Shown: positions 33,765 to 44,644 of the stretch, one piece after another
Layout: each line of letters starts with the position of its first letter
How positions within the stretch are numbered: position 1 is the stretch's first letter
NCBI GenBank assembly: GCA_947646735.1
Contig: CANTFK010000943.1
Coordinates: forward strand, 578,618 to 642,617
Direction: 5' to 3'
Length of the DNA stretch: 64,000 bases
From: Peronospora farinosa
Taxonomy: Eukaryota > Oomycota > Peronosporomycetes > Peronosporales > Peronosporaceae
Translations under genes and position numbers: made by a program
The notes under the pieces: model-generated
Database searches by the model: none
The model's input: the letters and a program-made list of their open reading frames with translations, nothing else
Told to the model about the DNA's origin: nothing

Positions 33765-33836
33765 GCCCCTATAGCTCAGTGGTAGAGCACTCGCTTCGTA
33801 AGCGAAAGGTCGGTGGTTCGATCCCGCCTGGGGGCT
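33765..33836 (+). tRNA. tRNA-Thr(CGT), set 2
   Basis: Identical in sequence to set 1. The LINE C 5' end lies immediately upstream, with one additional T at the junction. Confidence 0.95.
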
Positions 33837-35036
33837 CATCTTTTGCCTCTGCTGCCTCGTCTGCACCTTCTTTCTTGCTCTTCCCTCGCCTCAGGATCAG
33901 TGTACTGCTCACTGCCTGCTATCACGTCCGGTGAATGTAACACACCGCCTTCACTACATCATTGCCTTGTCGCACCAAGTATTATATCGAGTAAGGGTGT
34001 GGTGTTCAGACATTGCAGATCCTTAGCCGGATCGGAGCTCTACAAACTCATCTCAATACACATTTCACACCTTATCGGGTATGTTTGGACCGCTTTCCAC
34101 CTTTGCCGTCGTCAACCTTCCCTCTATTCTCAGTCTTGGCCTCCCCACTATCCTTCTGAAAACTTCCTCTTTTGCGGTGCTGCTATCGTATTCATCACCT
34201 CTGAATGTCTCTTTCCACCAACTCGCAAGTCCACTTCACGCCCTTCAGCATCTGATCATGCTTGCGTCCTTGTCCGTTGCCATACTTGCCAGCCATACTA
34301 CCGTTTCGTTATATCTTCTGTAATGGTGCGTTCGTATTCAAACCTTGTACTACGCCTTTACCACTGCTGTAGTTTCTTGTCCTGGGTAGCTTCCACCTCT
34401 ATCTGTGCAGTAAGAGCACACTATCTCCGAGGATGTGAGATCCGCCGAGCTCTTCTCCACCGCTCTGTCAGAACACCAAGTATGCCGCTCACTGACAAGT
34501 CTTCGCGCTTAAATAGCATTCGATGATGACCGACTACAGCTGTGCTGTGAGCATCTACTCTAATGGGGATAGCAATACACGTCGCCGTAGGATATGAGCA
34601 GTATGCTGTACGCTACAACAGCGGCAATACGCCTCTCACTACGCTATTCGAATGGCTCGATCAAACAGGCAGTGGACAGAAAGTAATGAACAACAAGCAT
34701 GTATCTACCATAGCAAGCGTTTTGCTCAAAAAGTGTGTGTACATTCGATTACAGCTTGTTGGTGACAAACTAAAAGTGCAGCACATTCTAAACGTATAGA
34801 CGCTGCAAATCTGGTGGTGCTGTGTGGTTGGTTGAAAGGAACGTTTTCTCGGAGTATTGTGTGTCGATGGGGCTGGCTACCCCTGTGACATATGGTGTGG
34901 TGTAGTGGGCTATGTATGCGTGAGGAATGTGGCTGGCAGTTAGTAGATGCATGCAGCATTGAGTGGTAGTTTTTGAGAGGAAATGAGCTCAAGAATGGAT
35001 ATGTAGAAGAAGGATACCATATAATATTTACAGCTC
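33837..35036. other. Thr-Ser spacer, set 2
   Basis: Near-identical to 24595-25794 with scattered substitutions. The 78-codon ORF is at 34563-34799. No gene can be supported. Confidence 0.6.
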
Positions 35037-35117
35037 GACAGCTTGGCCGAGTGGTTAAGGCGTTAGCCTGCTAAGTTAATGGGGCAACCCGCGTGAGTTC
35101 GAATCTCACAGCTGTCG
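35037..35117 (+). tRNA. tRNA-Ser(GCT), set 2
   Basis: Identical to the set 1 tRNA-Ser, followed by cttttctt, the Pol III terminator. Confidence 0.95.
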
Positions 35118-35330
35118 CTTTTCTTATCTTCCTCGTATATCCCTTCTGGCTGCTCAATGCACGCGCTCTCTCCGATGTGCTGTGCTGTGGGACAGCAATG
35201 CGTTGTAGACAAGTCCTTTGCTAAAAGAAGACACTGACTTCTCTCCATCTCGTCCTGTTGTTTGCAGTAGTGGTTCTAGATGTGATGCCTAAGCCGACCA
35301 CTTATAGGAGCGCGGCGCGTCTTGTTGACA

Positions 35331-35355
35331 GGAACCACTTCGGTGGTCATCCGTA

Positions 35356-35386
<31 letters not shown>

Positions 35387-35435
35387 GGCCCCTGCGCAAG
35401 GATGACACGCATAAATCGAGAAGTATCGCATTTTT
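35331..35435 (+). ncRNA. U6: U6 spliceosomal snRNA, set 2
   Basis: Identical to the set 1 U6, including the T5 terminator. TATAGG lies 28 bases upstream. Confidence 0.95.
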
Positions 35436-35560
35436 GTTTTCTCGTATTGACTGTGTCCGTTAACCAGTATACATAGCAGGCGTAGGTGGCACCCTGCCGC
35501 GGTTTGCGAGCTGTTCTCTGCAGGCAAAAGCGCACAAAGAAGTACTCAAAGAACAAAGGA

Positions 35561-35632
35561 TGAGGGAAGAGGGGATCGAACCCCCGACCGCTGGGTCTGG
35601 AATCCAGCGCTCTACCACTGAGCTATTCCCCC
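35561..35632 (-). tRNA. tRNA-Trp(CCA), set 2
   Basis: Intact 72-base tRNA-Trp. The base after its 5' end (35633) is the first base of LINE D, so here the LINE sits at a Trp gene rather than a Thr gene. Confidence 0.95.
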
Positions 35633-35718
35633 ACTTCTCAATTTGCCGGCTACTACACAAGTCGACTCACAAGAAGAACCCAACCCCTCCCATCTCTGCT
35701 TTCTCTCCGCCTTTCCCC

Positions 35719-38285
35719 ATGGAACAGCCTGCCATCGCCTCCCAGCCTCTCGCTGACCAGATGGAAACTGTCGCATCTGGTGCCCATCCCAAGAGCTCTC
35801 CTGGTCCCACTGTGTGCCCATCCTCATTTGAAAATTTGGATGGGTCGGGATCGCTCTCTGAAGAATTTTCGGCCTCTCTACCAGTTGCATCCACGTCTAC
35901 GTCCACGGCTGAAACATCCGTTTCGTCTGCTCTTGAGCTGGTCGGCCATGATTACTCCGCGGACGTGTCGATGGTGGATGCGCTGGCTGAGCGTGCCCTG
36001 CATCAGCAAGTGGACGAGTCGATGGAGTCTGCGGTGCCACCACCCGTTGCCACCACGTCGCCACCAGCGGATCCACGACCGACACTGGCAGACGTGCTGT
36101 CACAACACGACCACATTCGTCGCGACCGTGCTGACAACGATGCTGCGCGACGTCGAGTGGAGACCCCAAAGCCACTCGCTTGCGATATTGAATGGATCGA
36201 GCGCCAGTACGCCGCTGGTGGCGATTGGTCGTTCATCGCGTCTCGCATGGATCAAGCTCGGCCGTATGTGCTTCCTCGCGCCAAGTACGACATGGTGATC
36301 GAGACTGGACGGACGCTTGCCAAGACTCCGCTCCAGAAAATTATGTCTTCGCTTTCGGGCAGAAACCATGGCAACGACTTTCTCGAAGACCTCTACAGCC
36401 GCTACGAGATAGGCCAGATCTCAAAGCTTCCCGGTGGCAATCTTCGAATGAAGGTGAAATCGAAGGAAGCTTGTCTGCAACTCGAACGGACGAAGGTGAA
36501 CATCCTCGGTGGGGTCTACCTGTTCAAGGAGTTTGACATCCTTGGCGGCAAGTACTTCATCGACATCTCTAATGTCGACTCTGACACGGATACGGATTTG
36601 ATCATGCAGCGCTTGTTCCTGCTAGGGTGCAAGCCAGTGTATGACACCTTTCGAGAAGTGAACCTCGCGACTGGTATCACGTCTGCGACTTGGCGTGTGT
36701 ACTTCTTGTCAAGTTCATGTCCCAGTGCCTTGTTGGTGAACGGCAGCGTCTGTGACCAAGTGTTGTTTGAGAATAAGCTGCACCCGGCACACGGGAAGAA
36801 CGCTCCTTTCCAGTCTGAGCGTCTGCCGTTTGGCTTTCGCTCGCAACACGGAATCGATTTGGGCACGACTGACGACGTCTTTCCGCCGTCTGCACCTGTG
36901 CCCGAGCCACCTCAGCATCATCACCAACCTCTAACACGGACGTACGCGCAAGCTGTAAATGCACCTGCACGACCGACGGCGATAACCAAGCAAACCTCGC
37001 TTCAAAAGGCAGTTGAGGATGCGAAGAAACGGGATGGCCAGCTCCACCATGGAGCTCAGCATGGCAAGCCATCGGCTGCCAATCAGCTCGCGATAATTCC
37101 AAGAAACACTTCGGGTGCGTTGTCAATCTCGACTTTCAGCGGATCTAACGGCAAAATTACTCCCCCTGGGAGTCCTAGAGCCAAGAATAAGCCCACGCTT
37201 TTGCTAACCAACGGCTCGAACGATGGCTTCGTCGCTCCGCCTAACAGAAAAAAACGCAATCGCAACGCGGTTGACTTCTCCAACATGCTTGTCAAGCAAT
37301 CCGCGCAGCCGCTTGACGGTATTGCCACCTCCAACTACTTCCTCGCCTTGCAGACGATGGAGGCCAAGTTTGAATTACGAGACTTGACTACTGATAAGCA
37401 GTATGGAGTCCGTCATCAGGTACTACCTGTGGAAGTAAAGCGCCCTGACGTCATGAAGACTTCGACCGAGTCTTCGTTCTTCGTGGAAAAGCATCACACC
37501 AAGATCAGGAGAGCGGCAAAAGCCTCCTCGGTCCTTGAAGTGGCTGAGTCAATGCTAAATGACGAGAACACGGCGCTTCTTAACATCCTCCCTGACTGTC
37601 TTGCCTCTGCAGACACGCAGGTTGATGGAGTAGGCCAGCTCCTCGAACACGTCACCAATCCTGACCACATCACCAAGTCGGCGACCACTTCGCCTCTCGC
37701 CTTCAACAGTGCTATGTCGCTGAAAATGGTCGGCAATGGAAAGGAGATCGCTGAAGTCGCCCAGTTGCATGTCATTAACCGCGTGCTGTGTGCGACTCGT
37801 CCAAAGCATGACACCACCTTCAGTACGAAGTGGAAAAACACATGAAGACGGCAGTACCTTCCAAGCGCGGTGATATCTTCAAGATGTGCGCTGCCTGGTG
37901 GACATCTTCGGATGAGATCACGGAACTTTCCCGTGCGAGGAAGGCTTTGGGCTTGTTCGAGCTCATGCTCATGTCCATCGCACCAATTATCTTCTCCAAC
38001 GATCACTGGATCCAGTATATTACGGGTCAAGCAGTTGAGTGGATTCCAGCGCATAACACACGGCTGCTTCACCCCAACACCCTCCTATGCCTGTTGCGAT
38101 CCGAGCTTGGTGCTCACTGCATGCAGCACTGGCGGGAGGTCCAGTGGCAGGGGCCTCTTCTGGACGATTTGGAAAAACTTCGAGGGCTTGACGGGTTCTA
38201 CCCGGCAGACTCTTCGGTGTTGCAGCTTCAAGTCGTTGAAGGAGGAGTTGTGCTGGTAGCAGGGGGTTTGGCCACTCGCTGCTAA
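35719..38285 (+). pseudogene. LINE D ORF1, frameshifted near residue 708
   Basis: Starts MEQPAIAS at 35719. It matches C ORF1 but retains the six residues TNPDHI. One A is missing from the run at about 37836 (gaaaaacac against gaaaaaacac in C), shifting the frame after FSTKWKN. The remainder is readable to VAGGLATRC at 38285. Confidence 0.9.
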
Positions 38286-38331
38286 GGTCTCCTCAGCCTC
38301 AACATCTTGGAGCAATATTAGTGCTCTCACT

Positions 38332-41300
38332 GTGAACACTAATGGAATTAAACAGAACGGACATCTCTTTATCGAGAAGTTGATCTCTAAGTACTCAGTA
38401 TCGTGTGTCCAAGAGACCAAGTTCGGCGACAGTACGCACCTGGCCACTTTCAAGTTTCACCTCGACTCGTGTTTCGAGCACAAGATCTTTGTGGACGACC
38501 CCAACTCCCAGCTACATCGGCCGACGCGAGGGCGGCGCAATGGAGTTCTCACAATACTCCGCTCTGACTTCCCAGGCTTCGATTCGGCTGTCGCTGTCCC
38601 AAGTGTGTCCATCCCCGGCCGCTATCTCGTCGTGAAAGTGATGGTCGAGGGGGCTCCCATTTACGTGCACAATGTCTATGCACCTGTGGACAGACAGGAA
38701 AAACAACAATTTTTCTCCAGCTTGGTCACCGAGGAGTTCAACGACCATGCTACTCACTTCGTGTTGGGCGACCTGAACACTCCCCTAGACCCACGACTCG
38801 ACTCTTCCAGTCCTGACTTGCGCTACGATCCGGGCCGTTCCAGCTGTCTTGAGTGGCTGGCACGGCTAGGTGTTGTTGATGCATGGCGGATCCACTACGA
38901 TAATAAGCGGGTGCTCACTGGGCCTCTTCCCCGGAAAAATCGGCTGGACTACATCATGCTGTCGAAGTCTTTCTGCGATCGCTTCTACCGTAACTCCGTG
39001 TATTTCACGCCACAGCATGCTGGCGATCACCTTGCTCACAGTGTAACTTTTCGGTCCGGCACTCAGCTGCATGGTCGTGGATATTGGAAGTTTCCTCTCT
39101 ACTTACTGGAATATCCGATGGTGGTGTCAGCTATCGAGAGAGAAGCAGAATCTGTCCGGGCTGTACTGCGCACCGCGTCTAACCCGGGAAAGGTCTGGGA
39201 GAAGTGGAAAGCGAGCATCAAGTCCCAGCTTCAAGCCGTTCAGAATAGGCTCCGGCAGCAAGACACTCAAGCTATCGATGAGGCTAGGATCCAACTTGAT
39301 CACGCTGCTGCTTGTTATCGTGTCGCTTCCAGTGATTCGACCCACGAACACTTTGACGAAGCAATGCGTAATTACCGCGAGACAGTCACTCGGACTAGCC
39401 AGTACAACCAAGACACTGCCTTCGACTTCCAAGCAGCAAATTCTGAGAAATCGTCCAAGCACTTCTTCCGTCCGCTGGATACGAGCTTGAGACGGGTCTC
39501 GATCGAGGAGGTGGTGACACCGACTGGTACTGTCTCATCGAATCCTCACGAGATCTCTCTCCGTTTCCTGGAACACTGGGGTTCAGAGATGGGAGACCCC
39601 GCCAGTCCAGCAGGACGCGCTTCTCCACCTGGTGCTGTCATTCAACGCAAGCTTCTCGACTCAGTTACCCGCACTGTCTCGGAGGTAGACCACAATATCC
39701 TTAACGCACCAGTCTCAGCTGATGAGTTGGCGAGTGCGATCCGGCACATGAAAGCGACTTCATCTCCTGGCATGGACGGATTGACGGCTGGTTTCTACCA
39801 GGTGGCTCCTGACATATTTGGTGAATGCTTGTCCATTGTTTTCAGCGCGTTGCTTCATTGCGGCGCACTGCTACCTTCGCAGCGTAAGTCGGCGGTAGTT
39901 CTTCTCCACAAGAAAGGGTCGCGGGCTGAACCTGGTAACTATAGACCTATTGCTCTCGTGCAGGTCGACGTGAAAGTCCTGTCGAAGGCACTGACCTACC
40001 GACTGCAACACGTTATCCCCGACTTGGTCCATCCGGACCAGAAAGGGTCTGTCAAAGGCCGGTCCATCCACCACCACATACGCTTTCTAGCTGACTTGCA
40101 AGACCTTGTGACAAGCCAGGAAGAAGAAGCGTATGCGCTGTTTCTAGATTTCGAGAAGGCTTTTGATCGCGTCAACTGGGACTATATGTTCCGCCTGCTC
40201 GAGAAAATGGGTTTCGATAAGCAGTTTACGCAATGGATCCGGCTTCTCTACACGAATCCTCAAGCTCATCTCGTCATAAACCAGAACATTCAACCCGCGC
40301 TGTATCCGACTCGTGGAGTAAAACAGGGCGATACGTTGTCTGCTCTTCGATTCATCTTTACCATTGAACCTCTTGGCAATATGCTGCGGTCCCACGAGGA
40401 ATATGGCGTGTGTATAAACGCAGACCACACCGCCACAAGCACGTTCTTTGCCGACGACTCGACGCTTCTAAGTAACTCGATTGCGCACCTGCAAGCCCAG
40501 CTTGTCGTTGTGGCGGAGTACTGCGACGGTTCAGGTGCCAAGCTCAACCTATCCAAGTCTACGCTGCTAGCGCTGAACAGGAACCACGACTGTCCTTTAC
40601 TCCCTGGTGTTTACGTATTGGGCCGTGTGGAGACGGTGAAATACCTAGGTATTCCGTTCGGGCAGTCATCGGTTGATCACGTTCTCGTGGATTCGCTCGA
40701 GCAACGCTTCTACGATGGCTTTAAACTGTGGCATCGACGGGCAAGGACGCTTCGGGGTCGCTTATTAGTCGCTCAAACCATGATACTCTCTCTTCTGTGG
40801 CATTACACCCAGCACGTCTCCATTCCACGGACTATTGTGAAGCGGTGGCAGTCCATGCTGAACAAGTTTGTGCTCTGTCGAAAGCACGATCGTCATGAGT
40901 CGCACGTTCAGTTGATCCCAACCGATTTCCTGTACCAGCGCCGTGGCGATGGTGGGCTGGGTGTACCAAGCCTGGCAGCCCATCTCAAGCGCCAGCGTCT
41001 CCAATTCCTTCTTCAGTTTATCAGCGCCGCGACAACGACACATATTCGGAACTGGACGAGAGCGAGTTCCGAACTGCTGAAGCTACTTCTTCCTTGCACG
41101 GATCGGTCAAGTGCCTTGGACTTCCTCTCCATCTCTTCGTTGCGCCATGGGAAACTAATCCGATGGTGGCTGGCTTCTGCATGGTGGAAAGCGACGTGGA
41201 CATCATGGTACAAGATCCGGTGGACATTCACATGGCATGACCTTCCTCCTTGTGAGCGCGCATTGTATGGTCTTCACCAGCCAATATGGTTCCACTCGGA

Positions 41301-42423
41301 CGCCATGTTGCACTATGAGAGATCTTCGCGAACAACCACGGGCACAGCGCATCGTCGATGCATTGGTATGGTAGTCGAACCGCAACGGAGCTTCCGGCTA
41401 CATGTGTCCAGAGTCTTCCGAGTGCGGTCGCTTGCTGACTTTATGCGCGATGGGGGTGTTTGGCCGTCGCGGCAAGACTTTGTGCAACGTCACATCGACT
41501 TCACACTTGGTTCAGTGCTGCCTGGACGACAGGCACATTGGCTGCGCGTGCTATACGTGGAGGCAACTCAGATCGTTGTGAGACTCGGAGCGACGCATAT
41601 GGTTTTACAGCCAGAGAGCAGTCGACGCCACCCTCTTCCATATCTTGGTTGCAGCAGTGGCGATAAGGTGTGCTTCATGCCATCAATCCCGAAGTCTGCG
41701 CTGCTTCGCATCGTGTGGTCACCACAGCCACCGACAAAGCAGCATCCGATGACAATCCACTCCCAGCGTTTTGATGTGGGGATGATCCGGACTTACGTGA
41801 AGTACAGCAAGCACCTGCAGAAGATCTTGCTCCCCGTGTTTGCAGATCTTCAATTTCGCCTAGCGTTCCGTCTTCTGCCAGTACGCTCGCGCTTCTGGTT
41901 CCTGGAGGCGGCCAACCCGAGCATTCGTCTTTGCGTTCGTGTTGGGTGCGGCGCCATCGAGACCGAGCAGAATTTGTTCTTCGATTGCACACTCGCAGTC
42001 CAGCTCTGGGAGCATGCTCACCGACTGATGTCGCCTTTCTTCCGGCTACGCGCGACATGGTTAGACATTGTGCTATCAAGAAAGCTACACGTTCATGACG
42101 AGTGGATGACCAGCGCGGAGGTGGTCTACGACGTCTGGCACACGCTTCGCGCGGTGACGCTCCACTTCCTCTGGAACGACCGCAACAGATGCCTCTTCGA
42201 TGGGAGGCAACCCACGCCTACGCTTCCAGCCATGCAGGTCATCTTGACAACTGCTAGCGCACATTTCCGACACCGACTTCGTCGTTGTTACGATCCTGAC
42301 CAACGGGCAAGGCAGCAAGCTCTTCTTGCTCGGATGTCACGAAATCAACTCTTCCACGACTTTCTCAGTCAATATTCAACGGCACTGCAAGTCCGCCAGC
42401 GTGAGCTGCTCCCCCACGACTAG
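38332..42423 (+). CDS. LINE D ORF2, endonuclease-reverse transcriptase
   Basis: Open frame of 1363 codons, counted from the GTG of VNTNG; there is no ATG before the first endonuclease motif. The APE endonuclease occupies residues ~1-240 (QETKFGD, NVYAPVD, LGDLN, RLDYIML, GDHLAHS). The RT lies at ~515-780 with GNYRPIAL and FFADDSTLL, and the C-terminal finger CX4CX7HX4C has H in ETEQNLFFDC (N replaces H before LFF, so one ligand is lost). Relative to the other copies the RT core has Phe to Ser in KGSVKGRS, and Pro to Thr and Leu to Arg in KQGDTLSALRF, a normally invariant motif, so the enzyme is probably inactive. Confidence 0.85.
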   Translation: MNTNGIKQNGHLFIEKLISKYSVSCVQETKFGDSTHLATFKFHLDSCFEHKIFVDDPNSQLHRPTRGRRNGVLTILRSDFPGFDSAVAVPSVSIPGRYLVVKVMVEGAPIYVHNVYAPVDRQEKQQFFSSLVTEEFNDHATHFVLGDLNTPLDPRLDSSSPDLRYDPGRSSCLEWLARLGVVDAWRIHYDNKRVLTGPLPRKNRLDYIMLSKSFCDRFYRNSVYFTPQHAGDHLAHSVTFRSGTQLHGRGYWKFPLYLLEYPMVVSAIEREAESVRAVLRTASNPGKVWEKWKASIKSQLQAVQNRLRQQDTQAIDEARIQLDHAAACYRVASSDSTHEHFDEAMRNYRETVTRTSQYNQDTAFDFQAANSEKSSKHFFRPLDTSLRRVSIEEVVTPTGTVSSNPHEISLRFLEHWGSEMGDPASPAGRASPPGAVIQRKLLDSVTRTVSEVDHNILNAPVSADELASAIRHMKATSSPGMDGLTAGFYQVAPDIFGECLSIVFSALLHCGALLPSQRKSAVVLLHKKGSRAEPGNYRPIALVQVDVKVLSKALTYRLQHVIPDLVHPDQKGSVKGRSIHHHIRFLADLQDLVTSQEEEAYALFLDFEKAFDRVNWDYMFRLLEKMGFDKQFTQWIRLLYTNPQAHLVINQNIQPALYPTRGVKQGDTLSALRFIFTIEPLGNMLRSHEEYGVCINADHTATSTFFADDSTLLSNSIAHLQAQLVVVAEYCDGSGAKLNLSKSTLLALNRNHDCPLLPGVYVLGRVETVKYLGIPFGQSSVDHVLVDSLEQRFYDGFKLWHRRARTLRGRLLVAQTMILSLLWHYTQHVSIPRTIVKRWQSMLNKFVLCRKHDRHESHVQLIPTDFLYQRRGDGGLGVPSLAAHLKRQRLQFLLQFISAATTTHIRNWTRASSELLKLLLPCTDRSSALDFLSISSLRHGKLIRWWLASAWWKATWTSWYKIRWTFTWHDLPPCERALYGLHQPIWFHSDAMLHYERSSRTTTGTAHRRCIGMVVEPQRSFRLHVSRVFRVRSLADFMRDGGVWPSRQDFVQRHIDFTLGSVLPGRQAHWLRVLYVEATQIVVRLGATHMVLQPESSRRHPLPYLGCSSGDKVCFMPSIPKSALLRIVWSPQPPTKQHPMTIHSQRFDVGMIRTYVKYSKHLQKILLPVFADLQFRLAFRLLPVRSRFWFLEAANPSIRLCVRVGCGAIETEQNLFFDCTLAVQLWEHAHRLMSPFFRLRATWLDIVLSRKLHVHDEWMTSAEVVYDVWHTLRAVTLHFLWNDRNRCLFDGRQPTPTLPAMQVILTTASAHFRHRLRRCYDPDQRARQQALLARMSRNQLFHDFLSQYSTALQVRQRELLPHD

Positions 42424-42598
42424 CTGACGAATTCTTCGGCGTGAGAAAACTTCCGATTCCTGAATAATTTGAAAATTTTCTTTTCAATTTTTTTTGAAAA
42501 TATGTCAATTTTCAATTTTCAAAAAAAAAAAAAACAAAAAAAAAACCGTACAATAGAGTATTATAGCATAAATTAGCTAGGCAGGTTGATTAGTCCCC

Positions 42599-42621
42599 TG
42601 TCTATACCAAAAATATAGACA
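42599..42621 (+). repeat. 3'-terminal hairpin of subfamily 1 LINEs
   Basis: TGTCTATA - ccaaaaa - TATAGACA: an 8-base stem ending 8 bases before the LINE 3' end. The same hairpin is in A', B and C; subfamily 2 keeps a weaker GTCTA/TAGAC version. It is a candidate recognition structure for the reverse transcriptase. Confidence 0.7.
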
Positions 42622-42629
42622 ACCTTTCA

Positions 42630-42645
42630 ACTGAGCTATAGGGGC
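42630..42645 (-). repeat. Half-tRNA-Thr (LINE D 3' flank)
   Basis: The minus strand reads GCCCCTATAGCTCAGT, positions 1-16 of tRNA-Thr, followed by the Thr upstream spacer. It does not match the tRNA-Trp at the 5' end of LINE D. Confidence 0.95.
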
Positions 42646-43081
42646 AGACGTTCTCTTGCATCAACGAAATCACTTATACCACATACAATCATAATACAAA
42701 AGCAAGACCAGCAGCTAAAACATGCCTCAAAACCCACTGTTGTCCGATTGCACGGACCCGATTTATCTTCTGCCAGCTCTAGGAATCTATACTTATCGAT
42801 ACAAAGCTTCGAAAGTCGATGCATATAGCTGTACCACCATCATCATGTACCGACCAATTACTTGACTGGGTTTTCGATCATGCAGTGAGATCTCCATCCC
42901 ACACCCTTTCGATTTGGCAGATAGAAGCAAAAGCATCGTGTTGTGGTCGACGTGCGTCGGGATTCGAAGATCGTGTGAAACAATGTGCAGTAGGCTGTGT
43001 GTGGTCTGGCGGGCGGGAAGTAGGCGTGCTGGTGCTTTGCGTGGGATGTTATTGATGTATGTTTTGATACTATTTGGTGTT
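42646..43081. other. Thr-Trp head-to-head spacer, long form
   Basis: 436 bases, nearly identical to 54027-54462 and 63553-63988. It holds ~50 bases missing from 17074-17491 and 26391-26781. No gene is seen. Confidence 0.8.
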
Positions 43082-43153
43082 GGGGGAATAGCTCAGTGGT
43101 AGAGCGCTGGATTCCAGACCCAGCGGTCGGGGGTTCGATCCCCTCTTCCCTCA
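43082..43153 (+). tRNA. tRNA-Trp(CCA), set 3
   Basis: Identical 72-base tRNA-Trp in plus orientation; no element is inserted at this copy. Confidence 0.95.
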
Positions 43154-43249
43154 TCCTTTGTTCTTTGAGTACTTCTTTGTGCGCTTTTGCCTGCAGAGAA
43201 CAGCTCGCAAACCGCGGCAGGGTGACGGACACAGTCAACACGAGAAAAC

Positions 43250-43298
43250 AAAAGTGCGATACTTCTCGATTTATGCGTGTCATCCTTGCGCAGGGGCC

Positions 43299-43329
<31 letters not shown>

Positions 43330-43354
43330 TACGGATGACCACCGAAGTGGTTCC
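43250..43354 (-). ncRNA. U6: U6 spliceosomal snRNA, set 3 (terminator variant)
   Basis: Same as sets 1-2, except that the end reads GCACTTTTG instead of GCATTTTTG: one T to C change shortens the terminal T run from five to four. TATA is at 43377-43382. Confidence 0.93.
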
Positions 43355-43567
43355 TGTCAACAAGACGCGCCGCGCTCCTATAAGTGGTCGGCTTAGGCAT
43401 CACATCCAGAACCACTACTGCAAACAACAGGACGAGATGGAGAGAAGTCAGTGTCTTCTTTTAGCAAAGGACTTGTCTACAACGCATTGCTGTCCCACAG
43501 CACAGCACATCGGAGAGAGCGCGTGCATTGAGCAGCCAGAAGGGATATACGAGGAAGATAAGAAAAG

Positions 43568-43648
43568 CGACAGCTGTGAGATTCGAACTCACGCGGGTTG
43601 CCCCATTAACTTAGCAGGCTAACGCCTTAACCACTCGGCCAAGCTGTC
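43568..43648 (-). tRNA. tRNA-Ser(GCT), set 3
   Basis: Identical to the other tRNA-Ser copies. Confidence 0.95.
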
Positions 43649-44644
43649 GAGCTGTAAATATTATATGGTATCCTTCTTCTACATATCCATTCTTGAGCTC
43701 ATTTCCTCTCAAAAACTACCACTCAATGCTGCATGCATCTACTAACTGCCAGCCACATTCCTCACGCATACATAGCCCACTACACCACACCATATGTCAC
43801 AGGGATAACCAGCCCCATCGACACACAATACTCCGAGAAAACGTTCCTTTCAACCAACCACACAGCACCACCAGATTTGCAGCGTCTATACGTTTAGAAT
43901 GTGCTGCGCTTTTAGTTTGTCACCAACAAGCTGTAATCGAATGTACACACACTTTTTGAGCAAAACGCTTGCTATGGTAGATACATGCTTGTTGTTCATT
44001 ACTTTCTGTCCACTGCCTGTTTGATCGAGCCATTCGAATAACGTAGTGAGAGGCGTATTGCCGCTGTTGTAGCGTACAGCATACTGCTCATATCCTACGG
44101 CGACGTGTATTGCTATCCCCATTAGAGTAGATGCTCACAGCACAGCTGTAGTCGGTCATCATCGAATGCTATTTAAGCGCGAAGACTTGTCAGTGAGCGG
44201 CATACTTGGTGTTCTGACAGAGCGGTGGAGAAGAGCTCGGCGGATCTCACATCCTCGGAGATAGTGTGCTCTTACTGCACAGATAGAGGTGGAAGCTACC
44301 CAGGACAAGAAACTACAGCAGTGGTAAAGGCGTAGTACAAGGTTTGAATACGAACGCACCGTTACAGTTGACGACGGCAAAGGTGGAAAGCGGTCCAAAC
44401 ATACCCGATAAGGTGTGAAATGTGTATTGAGATGAGTTTGTAGAGCTCCGATCCGGCTAAGGATCTGCAATGTTGAACACCACACCCTTACTCGATATAA
44501 TACTTGGTGCGACAAGGCAATGATGTAGTGAAGGCGGTGTGTTACATTCACCGGACGTGATAGCAGGCAGTGAGCAGTACACTGATCCTGAAGTGAGGGA
44601 AGAGCGAGAAAGAAGGTGCAGACGAGGCAGCAGAGGCAAAGATT
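43649..44644. other. Ser-Thr spacer, set 3, with ~200-base internal deletion
   Basis: Matches 55030-56227 but lacks about 200 bases at position ~44363 (equivalent to 55745-55950). No gene can be supported. Confidence 0.65.

Larger units (their letters stand above)
35633..42629 (+). mobile_element. LINE copy D (subfamily 1, full length, mismatched flanks)
   Basis: About 7.0 kb, from acttctcaatttg at the tRNA-Trp 5' end to ...acctttca at 42629. The right flank is a half-tRNA-Thr, not a half-tRNA-Trp, so the two ends come from different insertion events joined by recombination. ORF1 has a one-base deletion; ORF2 is open but has substitutions in the RT core. Confidence 0.93.
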
